64,000 nt of DNA, taken from assembly GCF_900119385.1 (NCBI RefSeq), contig NZ_FPKO01000008.1:474382-538381 (forward strand), read 5' to 3'. The notes beneath the pieces were generated by a model that was given only the letters and a program-made list of their open reading frames with translations, made no database searches and was not told the origin of the DNA. Positions 50,601 through 59,244 of the stretch are shown here, piece by piece (position 1 is the first letter of the stretch; each line of letters opens with the position of its first letter). This stretch comes from Thermophilibacter mediterraneus. Lineage in GTDB: Bacteria > Actinomycetota > Coriobacteriia > Coriobacteriales > Atopobiaceae. The position numbers were made by a program, and so were the translations under genes.

Positions 50601-51068
50601 GGCTGCCACCGACCCCTGCTCGCTCCCGTAACGAGCCTGACGCAGGAGCGCGTTGATGTGTGCCTCCGCCTCGGTATTGATCTGGCCACAGAGACGGCTC
50701 ATCGTATCGAGAGCACGCCACGTGTCGCTGTCACTGATGCCGTCAATGCCCGGATGCGCCCACTTGTTGCGGGTACCCTTGAGCTCGATAGCCCAGTTCT
50801 TGCAGTCGCGCGGCAAGACCTTTCGGAAGACCTCGTTCCAGTTAATCTCTATGAGGAGCAGTGCCTTGGCCATATCAAGCGATGCAGCCAGTTCCTTGAG
50901 CTGGCCGCTCTCTGGCAAGTCACGGCGCTGATCCTCATATAGCTTTCCGTACACGCCAAGTTGCCACCAGTCCTGGCCAAACGCCTTCACAAGCTCCTGC
51001 ACTTCAAAGGGCACGATCGCCTTGAGCAGAGCGTCAAATCCCTTAGTGATGAGCGTGTGGTTATCCAT
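47667..51068 (-). CDS. HEPN (Swt1-type) - DUF499 ATPase
   Basis: An 1133-aa protein. Residues 1-125 resemble the Swt1-type HEPN domain and hold the RNase-like motif R-x4-H (Arg100 ... His105 in TRNKWAH). From about 180 it is a DUF499 (COG1483) P-loop ATPase: Walker A TAFGGGKTHS (258-267) and Walker B ALVLVDELVAYA. A Gly-rich linker (about 1005-1050) leads to a conserved C-terminal domain. DUF499 proteins occur beside DUF1156 methylases and helicases in defence islands. Its ATG follows the methylase stop by 9 bp. It could use ATP to control RNA or DNA attack; this is inference. Confidence 0.82.
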   Translation of the reverse strand: MDNHTLITKGFDALLKAIVPFEVQELVKAFGQDWWQLGVYGKLYEDQRRDLPESGQLKELAASLDMAKALLLIEINWNEVFRKVLPRDCKNWAIELKGTRNKWAHPGIDGISDSDTWRALDTMSRLCGQINTEAEAHINALLRQARYGSEQGSVAATSNAQTPAARSRKVPETVSVTGLPSWRDVMEPHQDVAEGRYRNAEFAADLAQVARNEGSLEYRDPVEFFGRTYVTEGMKGLLVQALRRVAGLDGEPVIQLKTAFGGGKTHSMLALYHMLRSRTLLNQIPNVAPVLDAAGLSEVPEVHVAVIVGTALNPAKAKRPADMSGITVNTIWGEIAYQLSKSSGKPELYEYVREADRRGVSPGSEALAEMFDACGCALVLVDELVAYAKKLFGVEKLPAGTFDNFITFVQELTEAARASKRSIVVASIPESDREIGGESGQRALEAIEHTFGRMESIWKPVSASEGFEVVRRRLFLDCKDVAARDAVCNAFSKMYAANSVDFPVDARELEYRDRMVSCYPIHPEVFDRLYEDWATLETFQRTRGVLRLMAAVIHELWMSHDESPMIMPGSLPLDVPNVRDELTRYLDENWNGVVDSEIDGKSSVPYKNDQANSRYGRVLASRRVSRTIMLGSAPDVSGQNARGIERTHIRLGVVQPGENIAVFNDALSTLQASSSFLYSDGSSNRYWYDTRPTLRKVMEDRAQQLNRADALYEIEQRLKGLRKTAPFSGLHVCPTNTLDVPDEMTLRLVVLPPSAPHRGGSEDSAAIKLADELLSMRGTTPRRFKNMLTFVACDGGSAGALEQAARTYLAWRSISDDREQLNLDMAQQRETEQGVRRADQTLSTRIQEAYSWLMAPRVDLISGSMDIVWETDRIAGGGEDVVHKAASKLVSNEAAITQWAPALLRMELDKVLWKDRRDIQIKQLWEYLCTYCYLPRLAGYSVLESAILQGLGPREYFGIADGVGEDRYLNLSFGEARAQVNQSDFLVKPAVAEEQIEREAGKGAAGGKPWGGGEGAEVPDSPGGPLGGGPGTAGGGSGGAGHGGDATSAGGVPARNMPTSFTMSTKLDNTRVILNVRTIVEEIVSQLEQVDGAEVELTLEVRSRAESGIPVPTQRAVSENCNTLHISDYRFDG

Positions 51069-51077
51069 CGTTTCCCC

Positions 51078-53840
51078 CTATAGGCCCGCGTCGTTGAAAG
51101 CAAACGTGCCCTGAGCCGGCATCTGTGCCGCTCGACTCTGAATCTCGGGCCATGCCGTCACGAGCGAGTTGTATGCGTACGCCTCGGCATTCCACCCCTT
51201 GCGCTCAGCGACGGTGTACAGACGGTACGCGAGGACTCTGGTATTTTCGGCAGGACTGTTGAAGTCGCGAACCATCTGTGCGCACGCCTCCACGCCTCCG
51301 GTCTCCATCGCACGCGTGAGCTGCTGGGTGAAGAGCCAGCAGAAAGCCGGTTCGGGCACCTCCTTCAGCTCATCCCGCGTGAGCAGACGAACCTGCCCCT
51401 TGCTCGAGCTGAGCGCTCCGCGCTCGACAAGCCCCGGTATGGAGGTGTTCTTGGCGCGCGCAAGCACGTCCGCCTCGCCGAAGCGCATCTCGTTGAACGC
51501 GCACTGGGTGTAGAGGTCCACGCAGAAGCGACTCTCGCGGTCGAGGTCACTGTCCTGGTCCGAGAAGTACAGGTCAAGCTCCTGATTGATGATCTGCAGC
51601 GCGGAGCGCACCGACATCTCAGATCCGTCCGCCTCGAGCACCTTCGAGAAGCGCGAGTACACCCCGATGCCCGGGCCGATGGCGCTCTGCGCCAGGTCAA
51701 CCGGGGCAATGTTGCTCGTTCGGAGCTTGTCGAGAGCGGGGCGCAGCTCACGCTTGAGCGCGGCAAGGAAGTCTCGACGGGTCACCATGGGGGCATCGAC
51801 CGGACGCTTGCGGCAGACAAGGACGATGGAGGATGCCAGGGCGTTGGTGCCGGAAGCAATCATCCTCGAACCCATCTCGGTGCGCATAGGCCAGGTACCC
51901 GTAATGACAAATCCTGCCCTAATGATGGCTGAAAGCATGGTCTCCCAACCGGTAGAGGCCGTAGCCCCGGCGGCATTTCGTGTCTCCGTTTCGCTCTGCT
52001 TAAAGGCGTAGTAAATGGTCACAGGTACCTTGTCGCAGGCGCAGTGGTTTACCTGCCTGAAGGCCTGGAACATACCTTCCTCAAAGAAGTTGCGCGCACC
52101 CTCCTTACCGCGGTTCTCGCGATAGGGCGTAGCCACCAGCTCCTCCGCTTTGGGAACGAGCAGGGTGCTGAAGAGCTCCGGATAGGTACCCTTGAGCGAC
52201 TGACGCAGCCACACATAGAAGAAATCCGAGAGATCTGCATAACCGATGTTGTCATAGTAGGGAGGGTCAGTACTCACAATGATATTGCGCATCCCATTAT
52301 CAGACTGCGCATCAAACTGCGAAGCAACACCAGGATGATTCCTAGAAAAGTTAAATGAATCCGCCGTCAAATTTCGAACCTCATTGTTAAGGAGCACCTG
52401 CCAAGATCCGGAACTCGAGCCGAGAATATTCCCTTCCGCATGATCCCAGACCATTGGAATCGCCTGCCTAGCAAACAACTGACGAGGACACTGCGCATTT
52501 GGCTCCCATCGATTTAAGGCATTACCAAGGTCGGCCTGCTTATCCAGCACGAAGGCAAGGTAGACACCGATTGCCTGACCATAGGCAAGAGCGCCGGAAC
52601 CGTCATCGGCAAGACCCACCCCATCGTCGGGCATACCAGCTGCCACGGCATCCTCGTAGGCACGCTGCTGAGCCTCCCCTACCAGCGCCGAGAGCGTCGT
52701 CAGCGCGGTGAGCTGACGGTTGGTGAAGAGCTTCCAAAACTCATCGAGGCCATACACGTTGGTATTGAGGTGTCCCGGATAGTAAGCGAGTCGACCCTGC
52801 GGATAATCAGCAGGCAGCTCAACATTCGCAGCATCTGCCTGCGCTTGGTTGGGCGTGAAATAGAGACGACCACGATTCCCCTCCGCAACGATCGCCATGA
52901 GCATTGAGCCCATCCTGCCTTCACAGGATTCCGCTCGAATATGTTCAAACCCAATCGGTTGCCCACAGTGCACACAGGTCGCGCCGCGACGATTCACAGT
53001 GCCCTCGCGCTCGCTCTTGCCGGGCTTCACCTCAAAGCGGATGTCCCCACCCTCGCAGATGGGCTCCACATGCCACTCCTTGCCCTTTTTCTTGGAGAGG
53101 TCAAAGGAACGCACGAGGATCGTCTCGTGGCCGCACGCAGGGTTGGGGCACTTCACGGTGCGCGCCCAGATCCATGCGATGACCGTGGCATCGCTGCCAT
53201 CCTCCAGCTGCACCTTGGGATACAGGTGCCCGATGCGGCGCTCGGCCTCATCGCGCATCCAGGTGCCGTAGTACTCCACGTCGGCAGCGAGGCCTGCGTT
53301 GCCCTTCCATGATTCCAAGCCGCGCCGTGCTTGAGCATCGGGATTCACCGCCGGTTTATCAGCAAAGATCGGCGGAATCTCAATCATGGCCTTGTTGATG
53401 GTCACAGCAACGGGGTTCAGGTCTTGCGCGTATGCCTTGAGTCCCAAGCGCTGCGCCTCGAGCGGGATAGCCCCACCGCCTGCAAAGGGATCCAGCAGGG
53501 GCGGAAGTTCATCGCCCATTGACTTCTTGATCTCTGCCCTTGCCGCGTCGAGCACACGCTCATCGTTGGAGTTCTCCCACACCACCAGCTCGCGCAGGAT
53601 GTTGAAGAGCCGTTTGCGCTCGGCTGCCTGGTCCTGCTCGGTCGGAAACTCCTCGGGATGCGAGGAAGGGTCGTCCACGAGCGACGACCAGATGACCGCG
53701 CGCGCCGCAGCAAGCGGACGACGCGCCCACCACAAGTGCAGCGTGGAGGGGTGCCCGTGACGGATGGACTTCTCGCGGGCCGACGCCGCGTTGATGTCAT
53801 CGAGCGGCAGGGCCACCTCGATGAGCTTCTTTACTGCCAT
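51078..53840 (-). CDS. DUF1156 adenine-specific DNA methylase with Zn ribbon (COG1743)
   Basis: A 920-aa methyltransferase. The N-terminal DUF1156 block (HPSTLHLWWARRPLAAARAV) is followed by the SAM motif DPFAGGGAIPLEA (117-129). Zinc-ribbon Cys pairs lie near 230-300 (CPNPACG and CVHCGQ). The amino-methylase catalytic motif is STDPPYYDN near 525. It probably marks host DNA at adenine or cytosine N4. Its ATG overlaps the helicase stop by 10 bp. The segment 52230-52560 is clearly more AT-rich than its surroundings and may be an exchanged recognition region. Confidence 0.85.
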   Translation of the reverse strand: MAVKKLIEVALPLDDINAASAREKSIRHGHPSTLHLWWARRPLAAARAVIWSSLVDDPSSHPEEFPTEQDQAAERKRLFNILRELVVWENSNDERVLDAARAEIKKSMGDELPPLLDPFAGGGAIPLEAQRLGLKAYAQDLNPVAVTINKAMIEIPPIFADKPAVNPDAQARRGLESWKGNAGLAADVEYYGTWMRDEAERRIGHLYPKVQLEDGSDATVIAWIWARTVKCPNPACGHETILVRSFDLSKKKGKEWHVEPICEGGDIRFEVKPGKSEREGTVNRRGATCVHCGQPIGFEHIRAESCEGRMGSMLMAIVAEGNRGRLYFTPNQAQADAANVELPADYPQGRLAYYPGHLNTNVYGLDEFWKLFTNRQLTALTTLSALVGEAQQRAYEDAVAAGMPDDGVGLADDGSGALAYGQAIGVYLAFVLDKQADLGNALNRWEPNAQCPRQLFARQAIPMVWDHAEGNILGSSSGSWQVLLNNEVRNLTADSFNFSRNHPGVASQFDAQSDNGMRNIIVSTDPPYYDNIGYADLSDFFYVWLRQSLKGTYPELFSTLLVPKAEELVATPYRENRGKEGARNFFEEGMFQAFRQVNHCACDKVPVTIYYAFKQSETETRNAAGATASTGWETMLSAIIRAGFVITGTWPMRTEMGSRMIASGTNALASSIVLVCRKRPVDAPMVTRRDFLAALKRELRPALDKLRTSNIAPVDLAQSAIGPGIGVYSRFSKVLEADGSEMSVRSALQIINQELDLYFSDQDSDLDRESRFCVDLYTQCAFNEMRFGEADVLARAKNTSIPGLVERGALSSSKGQVRLLTRDELKEVPEPAFCWLFTQQLTRAMETGGVEACAQMVRDFNSPAENTRVLAYRLYTVAERKGWNAEAYAYNSLVTAWPEIQSRAAQMPAQGTFAFNDAGL

Positions 53841-56800
53841 GTGTCTGTCCTTTCAAGCACGACCTCGGCCGACGCGCGCAAACGCGCAAGGTCATAGGTG
53901 ACGCTGTTCTCGGTGAATGCAGGGGAATGGAGCGCGGGCTTGCGCAGGTAGGTGGTGTGGGCGCGCGGCCCGTCAACCTCAACGACAGCAAGCAGCCATC
54001 CATCGGGGCGGTTGAGCGCGCAGAGGATCTCGTTCTTGGAGAGCGTCACGGTGTCGGCTCCCGCAGCACGGCCCTTGACCTCAATGAGCCTCAGCGCCGG
54101 AGCGTCGCCCTCGCGAGCGCCCTCCGGCACGGCGGACTCGATGTCGTAGCCAATCTTTCGCTGCGCACTCACGTCACGAGGAAGGTTGCCGAGCTCGCGC
54201 TCGATTGATGAGACGACATCCATCGCGCGGAGCTCCACCATGCGACGGGCGTCAGCGTCGATGGCGGGGTTCGCCGCCGTCTCGCCAGCACGGAGCATCG
54301 AGGCGGGGAGTATGAGGGCGCCGCCCACCACGCGAGGCGGAGCGGGCGAGAGCTGCTGCTGCAGGTCGAGCTGCGCGGTTCTCCTCCGAAGCCGCTCAGC
54401 AAGCTCGTTCGCGCGCTTCTCTGCCTGCGCTGAGTTCAGCCGCGCGTTGCGCTTGCCCGCATCCTCGCGCTCCTTGAGCTCCCAGGCGCGGGCGTCCCAG
54501 TACTGAATCTCCGCGCGAAGGCGCTTCTCGACCGCGCGGCGAACCTTGTCCACCTGAGCGCAGACGCGCTTGCGAACCTCGGAGAGGTGCTGGGGAAGGA
54601 TTCGCTGGATGGCATAGTCCGTGGCGATGCCCTCCGGATCGCCCTCCAGCCAGGCCAGCTCCTCGGCCAGGGCATCCGTACGCGCAAGCTCGGCCTTGGT
54701 AGGCGCGCGGTAATCGAGGTAGGGAGCATAGCCCGCATCGGAGGCGTTCCCGTCGTAGTCAATCTCCACGAAGTGCACGGCTCTGCTGACGACGTGCTTC
54801 GTGCCGTCAGCCACCGTCGTCCCGTCGCTCACGGAGCTCTCCACGTAGAAGAGAAGTCGCGGGACAGAAGCCGTGGGGTCATCGTCCACGAGCACGCTGC
54901 CGCTCCTGAGCGTCCCCATCCCCGGATCAAGGATCACCGAGACCAAGGAGTCCAGCAACGGATGCCCCGGGCACACGAGGTCGGCGGGCACGCCGCCCGC
55001 GGGAGCCGGGCAGAGGTCCTTCTCGAAGCATATCCGCTCGTAGCTGCGCAGCACTGGGTCGGCTACGCCAACCTTTGCGTCGCGCGTGCGCACCGCGAAA
55101 GGCACCTCCACGACCTCGTAGCGCCCCGGCTCGCGCTCGGCAACGCTGCCGCCGAGCTTGCGCACGGCCTCCAGGAAGAACGCCTCGATGAAGTGGGGCT
55201 CGAGCTTGCGCGCCTCCATGCGCTCCATGTCCTCGCGGATGCGCATCACCTGGTGCACGTCCATCACATCGGCGGTGAGCGCGTACTCGTCGAGCAGCTT
55301 CCTCAGCGACTCGGCGTTGACGGAGCTGTCCACCGCTTGGTTCAGGCGCTCGCGGACCTCGGGGCTGTCGCCGTAGCGGATCGCCTCCACGAGGAGCTCG
55401 CGCAGGGGCCGGTCCTCAAAGGTCACGCGGCCCAGTATGTCGAATACACGCCCGCCGAGCGCCGTGCGCTCCTCCTCAAGCTTCCGAAAGAGCCGATCGA
55501 ACACCTGGCCCTCACGGGTCTCCCGAGCCACGAGGTTCCAGAGGTGGCAGACTTCCGTCTGACCGATGCGGTGGATGCGGCCGAAGCGCTGCTCGATGCG
55601 ATTGGGGTTCCAAGGCAGGTCGTAGTTCACCATGAGGTGTGCGCGCTGCAGGTTAATTCCCTCACCGGCAGCGTCCGTCGCCACCAGGATGCGCACCTCT
55701 CCATCCTGCCGGAACCGCTCCTCCGCCCGATGGCGCTCGTCCCGCGGCATGCCCCCCTTGATGGTGAGCACGACATCATGGCTACCCAGGAGCTGGCGAA
55801 TCTTGGCTGCAAGATATTCCAGCGTATCCTTGTGCTCGGTGAAGACGATGAGCTTCTCGCGCCTGCCGTCCTTGGAAAACATCGACGCGTTCTCCTGTAG
55901 GAGGCGAGAGAACTCGTCCCACTTGCGGTCCTCCCCGCTTATGCGGACGTCATTCGCGCGTCGCTCAAGCTGCTTGAGTGTCGCAATCTCGACCCCGAGC
56001 TCAGCGGCGGTCGCAGAGGCAGACGCCGAGTCCATGACGTCATCCTCAAGACCCTCGAGCTCCTCTGGCGTGAAGTCATCCTCGTCGAAATCTTCGTCGA
56101 ACGAGACCGCGCTGGCATACGCGCCAGCACCACGCACCTGATCGTTCATCTCGGCTAGGCGCGCTTCAAGGCGCTCGCGCCTGCGCCGAAGCGACTGATA
56201 GATCGCCTCGGGCGACGAGGCCAGGCGTCGCTGCAGGATGGTGAGTGCAAAGCCAACGCTGTTCTTGCGCTTACCATCAAGCCGGTCGGCACGGTTGAAC
56301 TCGTTTGTCACGTAGTCGGTCACGGCCTCGTAGAGGCCTGCCTCGGCGGGCGAGAGCGTGTAGCTCACCGTATACGCACGGCGCTCCGGGAAGAGCGGCC
56401 GACCGTCAAAGCGCAGCAGCTCCTCCTTCACGAGCCGGCGCATCACGTCCGAAACGTCGGGGACGCCTCGCTTTGTCTCGGGCGGCAACGCCTGCGGGGA
56501 GCCGGCGCGCCCCCTCGGCCTCATGTGCCGCGCACCCTCAAAGCGGTCCGGATCGACGAGGGCCATGAAGAGCTGGAAGTCCTCGGGCTTCCCGTTGTGC
56601 GGCGTCGCCGTGAGCAGCAGCAGATTCTCAGTGACGGTGCCGAGAAGCCTTCCCAGCAGATATCGCTTGGTGTACTTGACCTCACCGCCAAAGACAGTTG
56701 CGCTCATCTTGTGGGCCTCGTCGCACACGACGAGATCCCAGCTTGACTCCCTGAGGAGCTCGCGGACGTCATCGTTTCTCGCGAGCTTGTCTAGGCGCGC

Positions 56801-57412
56801 GATGCAGAGGTTCTTCTCGACGAAGGCGTTGCGCGTGAGGGATGCCTCGAGAAGGTCGTTTGTGAGAATGTCAAAGTTGAGGCTGAACTTGCGACGAAGC
56901 TCGTCCTGCCACTGCTCGACGAGATTCCCGGGGCACACAATCAGGCAGCGCCTGAGGTCGCCACGAGCGATCATCTCCTTGATGAGCAGGCCCGTCATGA
57001 TGGTCTTTCCCGCGCCGGGGTCGTCCGCAAGAACGAAGCGAAGCGGCATCTTGGGGAGCATGTCCTGATAGACGGCTGAAATCTGATGCGGCAGGGGATC
57101 AATTGATGAGGTCCGAATTGCCAGGTAGGGGTCGAACAAGTGCGCGAGATGAATGCGGTATGCCTCGGAGGCGAGCTTGAGGTCGTCCGCATCCGCGTCA
57201 AAGGTCCAGGCCGAGGCGCCCTCCAGCGAGAGGCGTTCCTCGTCGTATCGATAGAGCATCGTCTCGCCGAGTGCTCCGGAATCTGCGCGATAGGCGAGCT
57301 CGAGGCACATGTTTCCGTGCCACGTGACCGCCACCGCAGTAACGGGGGCATCCCCGGTGACGCCAAGAAGCCGTGCACCGGGACGAATGTCCTCAAGCCT
57401 TGTCGCACTCAT
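53831..57412 (-). CDS. SNF2-type helicase with C-terminal DUF3883 nuclease-like domain
   Basis: A 1193-aa protein from the ATG that opens MSATRLEDIRPG, the usual family start; an ATG 14 codons upstream (57454) is also possible, and neither has a strong ribosome-binding site. Walker A DDPGAGKT (131-138), DEAH (231-234), LLTATPHNG and QRFGRIHRIGQ are intact. The C-terminal DUF3883 domain has GYDIES ... LRLIEVKGR (Glu1111, Lys1113), a possible PD-(D/E)xK core. It should translocate on double-stranded DNA. First gene of the cassette, controlled by paired palindromes shared with the XRE gene. Confidence 0.87.
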   Translation of the reverse strand: MSATRLEDIRPGARLLGVTGDAPVTAVAVTWHGNMCLELAYRADSGALGETMLYRYDEERLSLEGASAWTFDADADDLKLASEAYRIHLAHLFDPYLAIRTSSIDPLPHQISAVYQDMLPKMPLRFVLADDPGAGKTIMTGLLIKEMIARGDLRRCLIVCPGNLVEQWQDELRRKFSLNFDILTNDLLEASLTRNAFVEKNLCIARLDKLARNDDVRELLRESSWDLVVCDEAHKMSATVFGGEVKYTKRYLLGRLLGTVTENLLLLTATPHNGKPEDFQLFMALVDPDRFEGARHMRPRGRAGSPQALPPETKRGVPDVSDVMRRLVKEELLRFDGRPLFPERRAYTVSYTLSPAEAGLYEAVTDYVTNEFNRADRLDGKRKNSVGFALTILQRRLASSPEAIYQSLRRRRERLEARLAEMNDQVRGAGAYASAVSFDEDFDEDDFTPEELEGLEDDVMDSASASATAAELGVEIATLKQLERRANDVRISGEDRKWDEFSRLLQENASMFSKDGRREKLIVFTEHKDTLEYLAAKIRQLLGSHDVVLTIKGGMPRDERHRAEERFRQDGEVRILVATDAAGEGINLQRAHLMVNYDLPWNPNRIEQRFGRIHRIGQTEVCHLWNLVARETREGQVFDRLFRKLEEERTALGGRVFDILGRVTFEDRPLRELLVEAIRYGDSPEVRERLNQAVDSSVNAESLRKLLDEYALTADVMDVHQVMRIREDMERMEARKLEPHFIEAFFLEAVRKLGGSVAEREPGRYEVVEVPFAVRTRDAKVGVADPVLRSYERICFEKDLCPAPAGGVPADLVCPGHPLLDSLVSVILDPGMGTLRSGSVLVDDDPTASVPRLLFYVESSVSDGTTVADGTKHVVSRAVHFVEIDYDGNASDAGYAPYLDYRAPTKAELARTDALAEELAWLEGDPEGIATDYAIQRILPQHLSEVRKRVCAQVDKVRRAVEKRLRAEIQYWDARAWELKEREDAGKRNARLNSAQAEKRANELAERLRRRTAQLDLQQQLSPAPPRVVGGALILPASMLRAGETAANPAIDADARRMVELRAMDVVSSIERELGNLPRDVSAQRKIGYDIESAVPEGAREGDAPALRLIEVKGRAAGADTVTLSKNEILCALNRPDGWLLAVVEVDGPRAHTTYLRKPALHSPAFTENSVTYDLARLRASAEVVLERTDTWQ

Positions 57413-57481
57413 AGCAGCCCATTTCGGCGGAAGGAGGCTGGCGGGGCTCGCCATGAGCCCACCATCTTCTGCCGCTCATAT

Positions 57482-57542
57482 GTCGGATATATCCGACGAT
57501 GAGTTTAAAGCATCTGCCCGCATCTGTCGGGTTTACCCGACA
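57482..57542. promoter_or_regulatory. Two TGTCGG...CCGACA operators between the helicase and XRE genes
   Basis: GTCGGATATATCCGAC (57482-57497, perfect) and TGTCGGGTTTACCCGACA (57525-57542, one central mismatch pair). Their centres are 44 bp apart, about four helical turns. They sit in the 162-bp divergent promoter region and are natural targets for the adjacent XRE protein. Confidence 0.7.
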
Positions 57543-57574
57543 GCCAATCTGCGAGTGGCCCATAGCATGAAGTC

Positions 57575-57883
57575 ATGGACACAGGCAAGACGTGCACATA
57601 CGTCCGCAGGCACGTGGGCGGAAGAATCGAGGAGCTGCGCGAGCGAAGTGGCGTCAGCCAGACGCAGCTTGCCAAGATGATTCCCATGAACCGCACGTAC
57701 TACAACGACCTCGTGCTCGGGAAGGCAAATCCAACACTCGACAAGCTCGTCAAGATCGCCGACTCACTCGACGTTCCCCTGACCGAGCTCTTCTTCGGGC
57801 TCGGAGACGTGCCGCCCCATCAGCTCGTGGAGTACGACGGTACGGAGGGCGCGAGGGCCACCCAGGCCCGGGAGCGGTCGTAG
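57575..57883 (+). CDS. XRE family transcriptional regulator of the defence cassette
   Basis: A 102-aa protein with a Cro/C1-type helix-turn-helix at about 15-72 (RIEELRERSGVSQTQLAKMIPMNRTYYNDLVLGKANPTLDKLVKIAD in essence), followed by a short acidic tail. It is transcribed away from the helicase and probably represses both directions by binding the palindromes 33-93 bp upstream. Such control genes often time expression of modification and attack functions. The 196-bp gap after it holds no recognised feature. Confidence 0.85.
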   Translation: MDTGKTCTYVRRHVGGRIEELRERSGVSQTQLAKMIPMNRTYYNDLVLGKANPTLDKLVKIADSLDVPLTELFFGLGDVPPHQLVEYDGTEGARATQARERS

Positions 57884-58079
57884 CCCAGGCCGCCGCCCTC
57901 CCCTGCTCGCCCCGGGCCCGCGGGGGCGCCGGCATCGTCACCGACGGATGGGCGTGGCACCAATTCGAGCTCGCGCTGGTTAATTTGCCCCGAAGTGCGC
58001 CCCCTGTTCCGGCAAACCATCGCGCCGCCGGACGCGGCGACGTGCTACCCTTGCGTGCGGCCAGCGATAGGAGACGTTC

Positions 58080-58748
58080 ATGCCCGCATACAAGACCGTG
58101 GTGTTCGACCTCGACGGAACCCTGCTCAACACGCTCGAGGACCTCTGGATCTCCACCAACGCGGCGCTCGCCGCGCACGGAATGCCCAAGCACACCATCG
58201 ATGACGTGCGCCGCTTCGTTGGCAACGGCATCGCCCTGCTCATCCACCGAGCCGTGCCCGCCGGAACCCCGGCCGACGTCGAGGCGGCGGTGCTCGAGGA
58301 GTTCAAGCGCCACTACGGGGCGCACTGCGAGGACCACACGGCGCCCTATCCCGGCATCCCGCAGATGCTCTCGCGCCTGCACGAGGCGGGCGTGGGACTC
58401 GCGGTCGTCTCCAACAAGGCCGACTTCGCCGTGCAGGAGCTCGTGAGCCGGCAGTTTCCCGGGACCTTCGACGCGGTCCTGGGAGAGAACGAGGCCGCGG
58501 GCATCCGGAAGAAGCCGGCCCCGGACATGGTCGAGGCGGCGCTCGAGCGCATGGGCCGCGACCGCGACGGGCTCGTCTACGTGGGGGACTCCGAGGTCGA
58601 CGTGCAGACCGCGGCAAGCGCCGCGTGCCCGTGCGTCACGTGCACGTGGGGCTTTCGCACCCGCGGGGAGCTGGCGGAGGCGGGCGCCACGACCTATGTG
58701 GACAGTCCCCGTGAGCTGGAGCTCGTTCTTCTCGGCAGCGCTCGCTGA
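58080..58748 (+). CDS. gph: HAD-family phosphatase, phosphoglycolate phosphatase-like
   Basis: A 222-aa cytoplasmic hydrolase behind ATAGGAGA. HAD motif I DLDGTLLNT (Asp10 and Asp12), motif II VVSNKAD, the Lys in KKPAPDM and motif III GDSEVD are intact. The cap and length match the Gph/PgmB group, so phosphoglycolate or another small phosphate ester is the likely substrate. The last codons lie within a CGTTCTTCTCGGC motif. Stands alone. Confidence 0.85.
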   Translation: MPAYKTVVFDLDGTLLNTLEDLWISTNAALAAHGMPKHTIDDVRRFVGNGIALLIHRAVPAGTPADVEAAVLEEFKRHYGAHCEDHTAPYPGIPQMLSRLHEAGVGLAVVSNKADFAVQELVSRQFPGTFDAVLGENEAAGIRKKPAPDMVEAALERMGRDRDGLVYVGDSEVDVQTAASAACPCVTCTWGFRTRGELAEAGATTYVDSPRELELVLLGSAR

Positions 58749-58856
58749 CCTCGCATCGTACGCTCGCCTAACAATTTGAAAACACCCGAATAACCGAGGC
58801 CCGCACGGGTTATAGTCTTGCTAACGTCCGTTTGGCATCCGAAGAAAGGAACAGCC

Positions 58857-59165
58857 ATGGGAAAGAAGGCAGCCGAGGCGCTCGATATCAACTACGAGGG
58901 TCTGGTCGAGTACCTCCACTGTAACCACTCCATCTACATGAAGATCGGCTCGGCCGTCTATTACCTCACCGATTGCAACTTCGAGTCTTGGCGCGCCCAG
59001 GACACGAGCCGCCGCAACGAGAAGAACCACTTCGTCGACTGCTCCGAGCTCGTCCCGACCGTTGACGAGTTCCTCGCCCTTCCCTTCGTGAACGGCAAGA
59101 CCATCAAGGACGTCTTCGACCACGCCACGTTCTACGCCTCCCTCTCCGGCGAGAAGGACGCATAG
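58857..59165 (+). CDS. Conserved small protein of unknown function
   Basis: A 102-aa protein behind AAGAAAGGA. It starts MGKKAAEALDINYEGLVEYL and has two Cys (HCNHSIYMKIGSAVYYLTDCN, DCSEL) and an aromatic, mixed-charge composition without membrane segments. I do not recognise a family. A good ribosome-binding site, regular codon use and a clear intrinsic terminator show that it is a real, probably well-expressed gene. It ends in SGEKDA, inside a CGGCGAGAAGGACG motif. Confidence 0.65.
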   Translation: MGKKAAEALDINYEGLVEYLHCNHSIYMKIGSAVYYLTDCNFESWRAQDTSRRNEKNHFVDCSELVPTVDEFLALPFVNGKTIKDVFDHATFYASLSGEKDA

Positions 59166-59191
59166 GTCGCAGTCGCCACCATGCAGACGCA

Positions 59192-59226
59192 ACGGGGCCG
59201 GCTCCACGTGAGTCGGCCCCGTTTTT
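59192..59226 (+). terminator. Intrinsic terminator of the small conserved gene
   Basis: ACGGGGCCGGCTC, loop CACGT, GAGTCGGCCCCGT, then TTTTT. A classical Rho-independent terminator 27 bp after the stop. Confidence 0.88.
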
Positions 59227-59244
59227 CATGCGCGCCGAGAAGAA

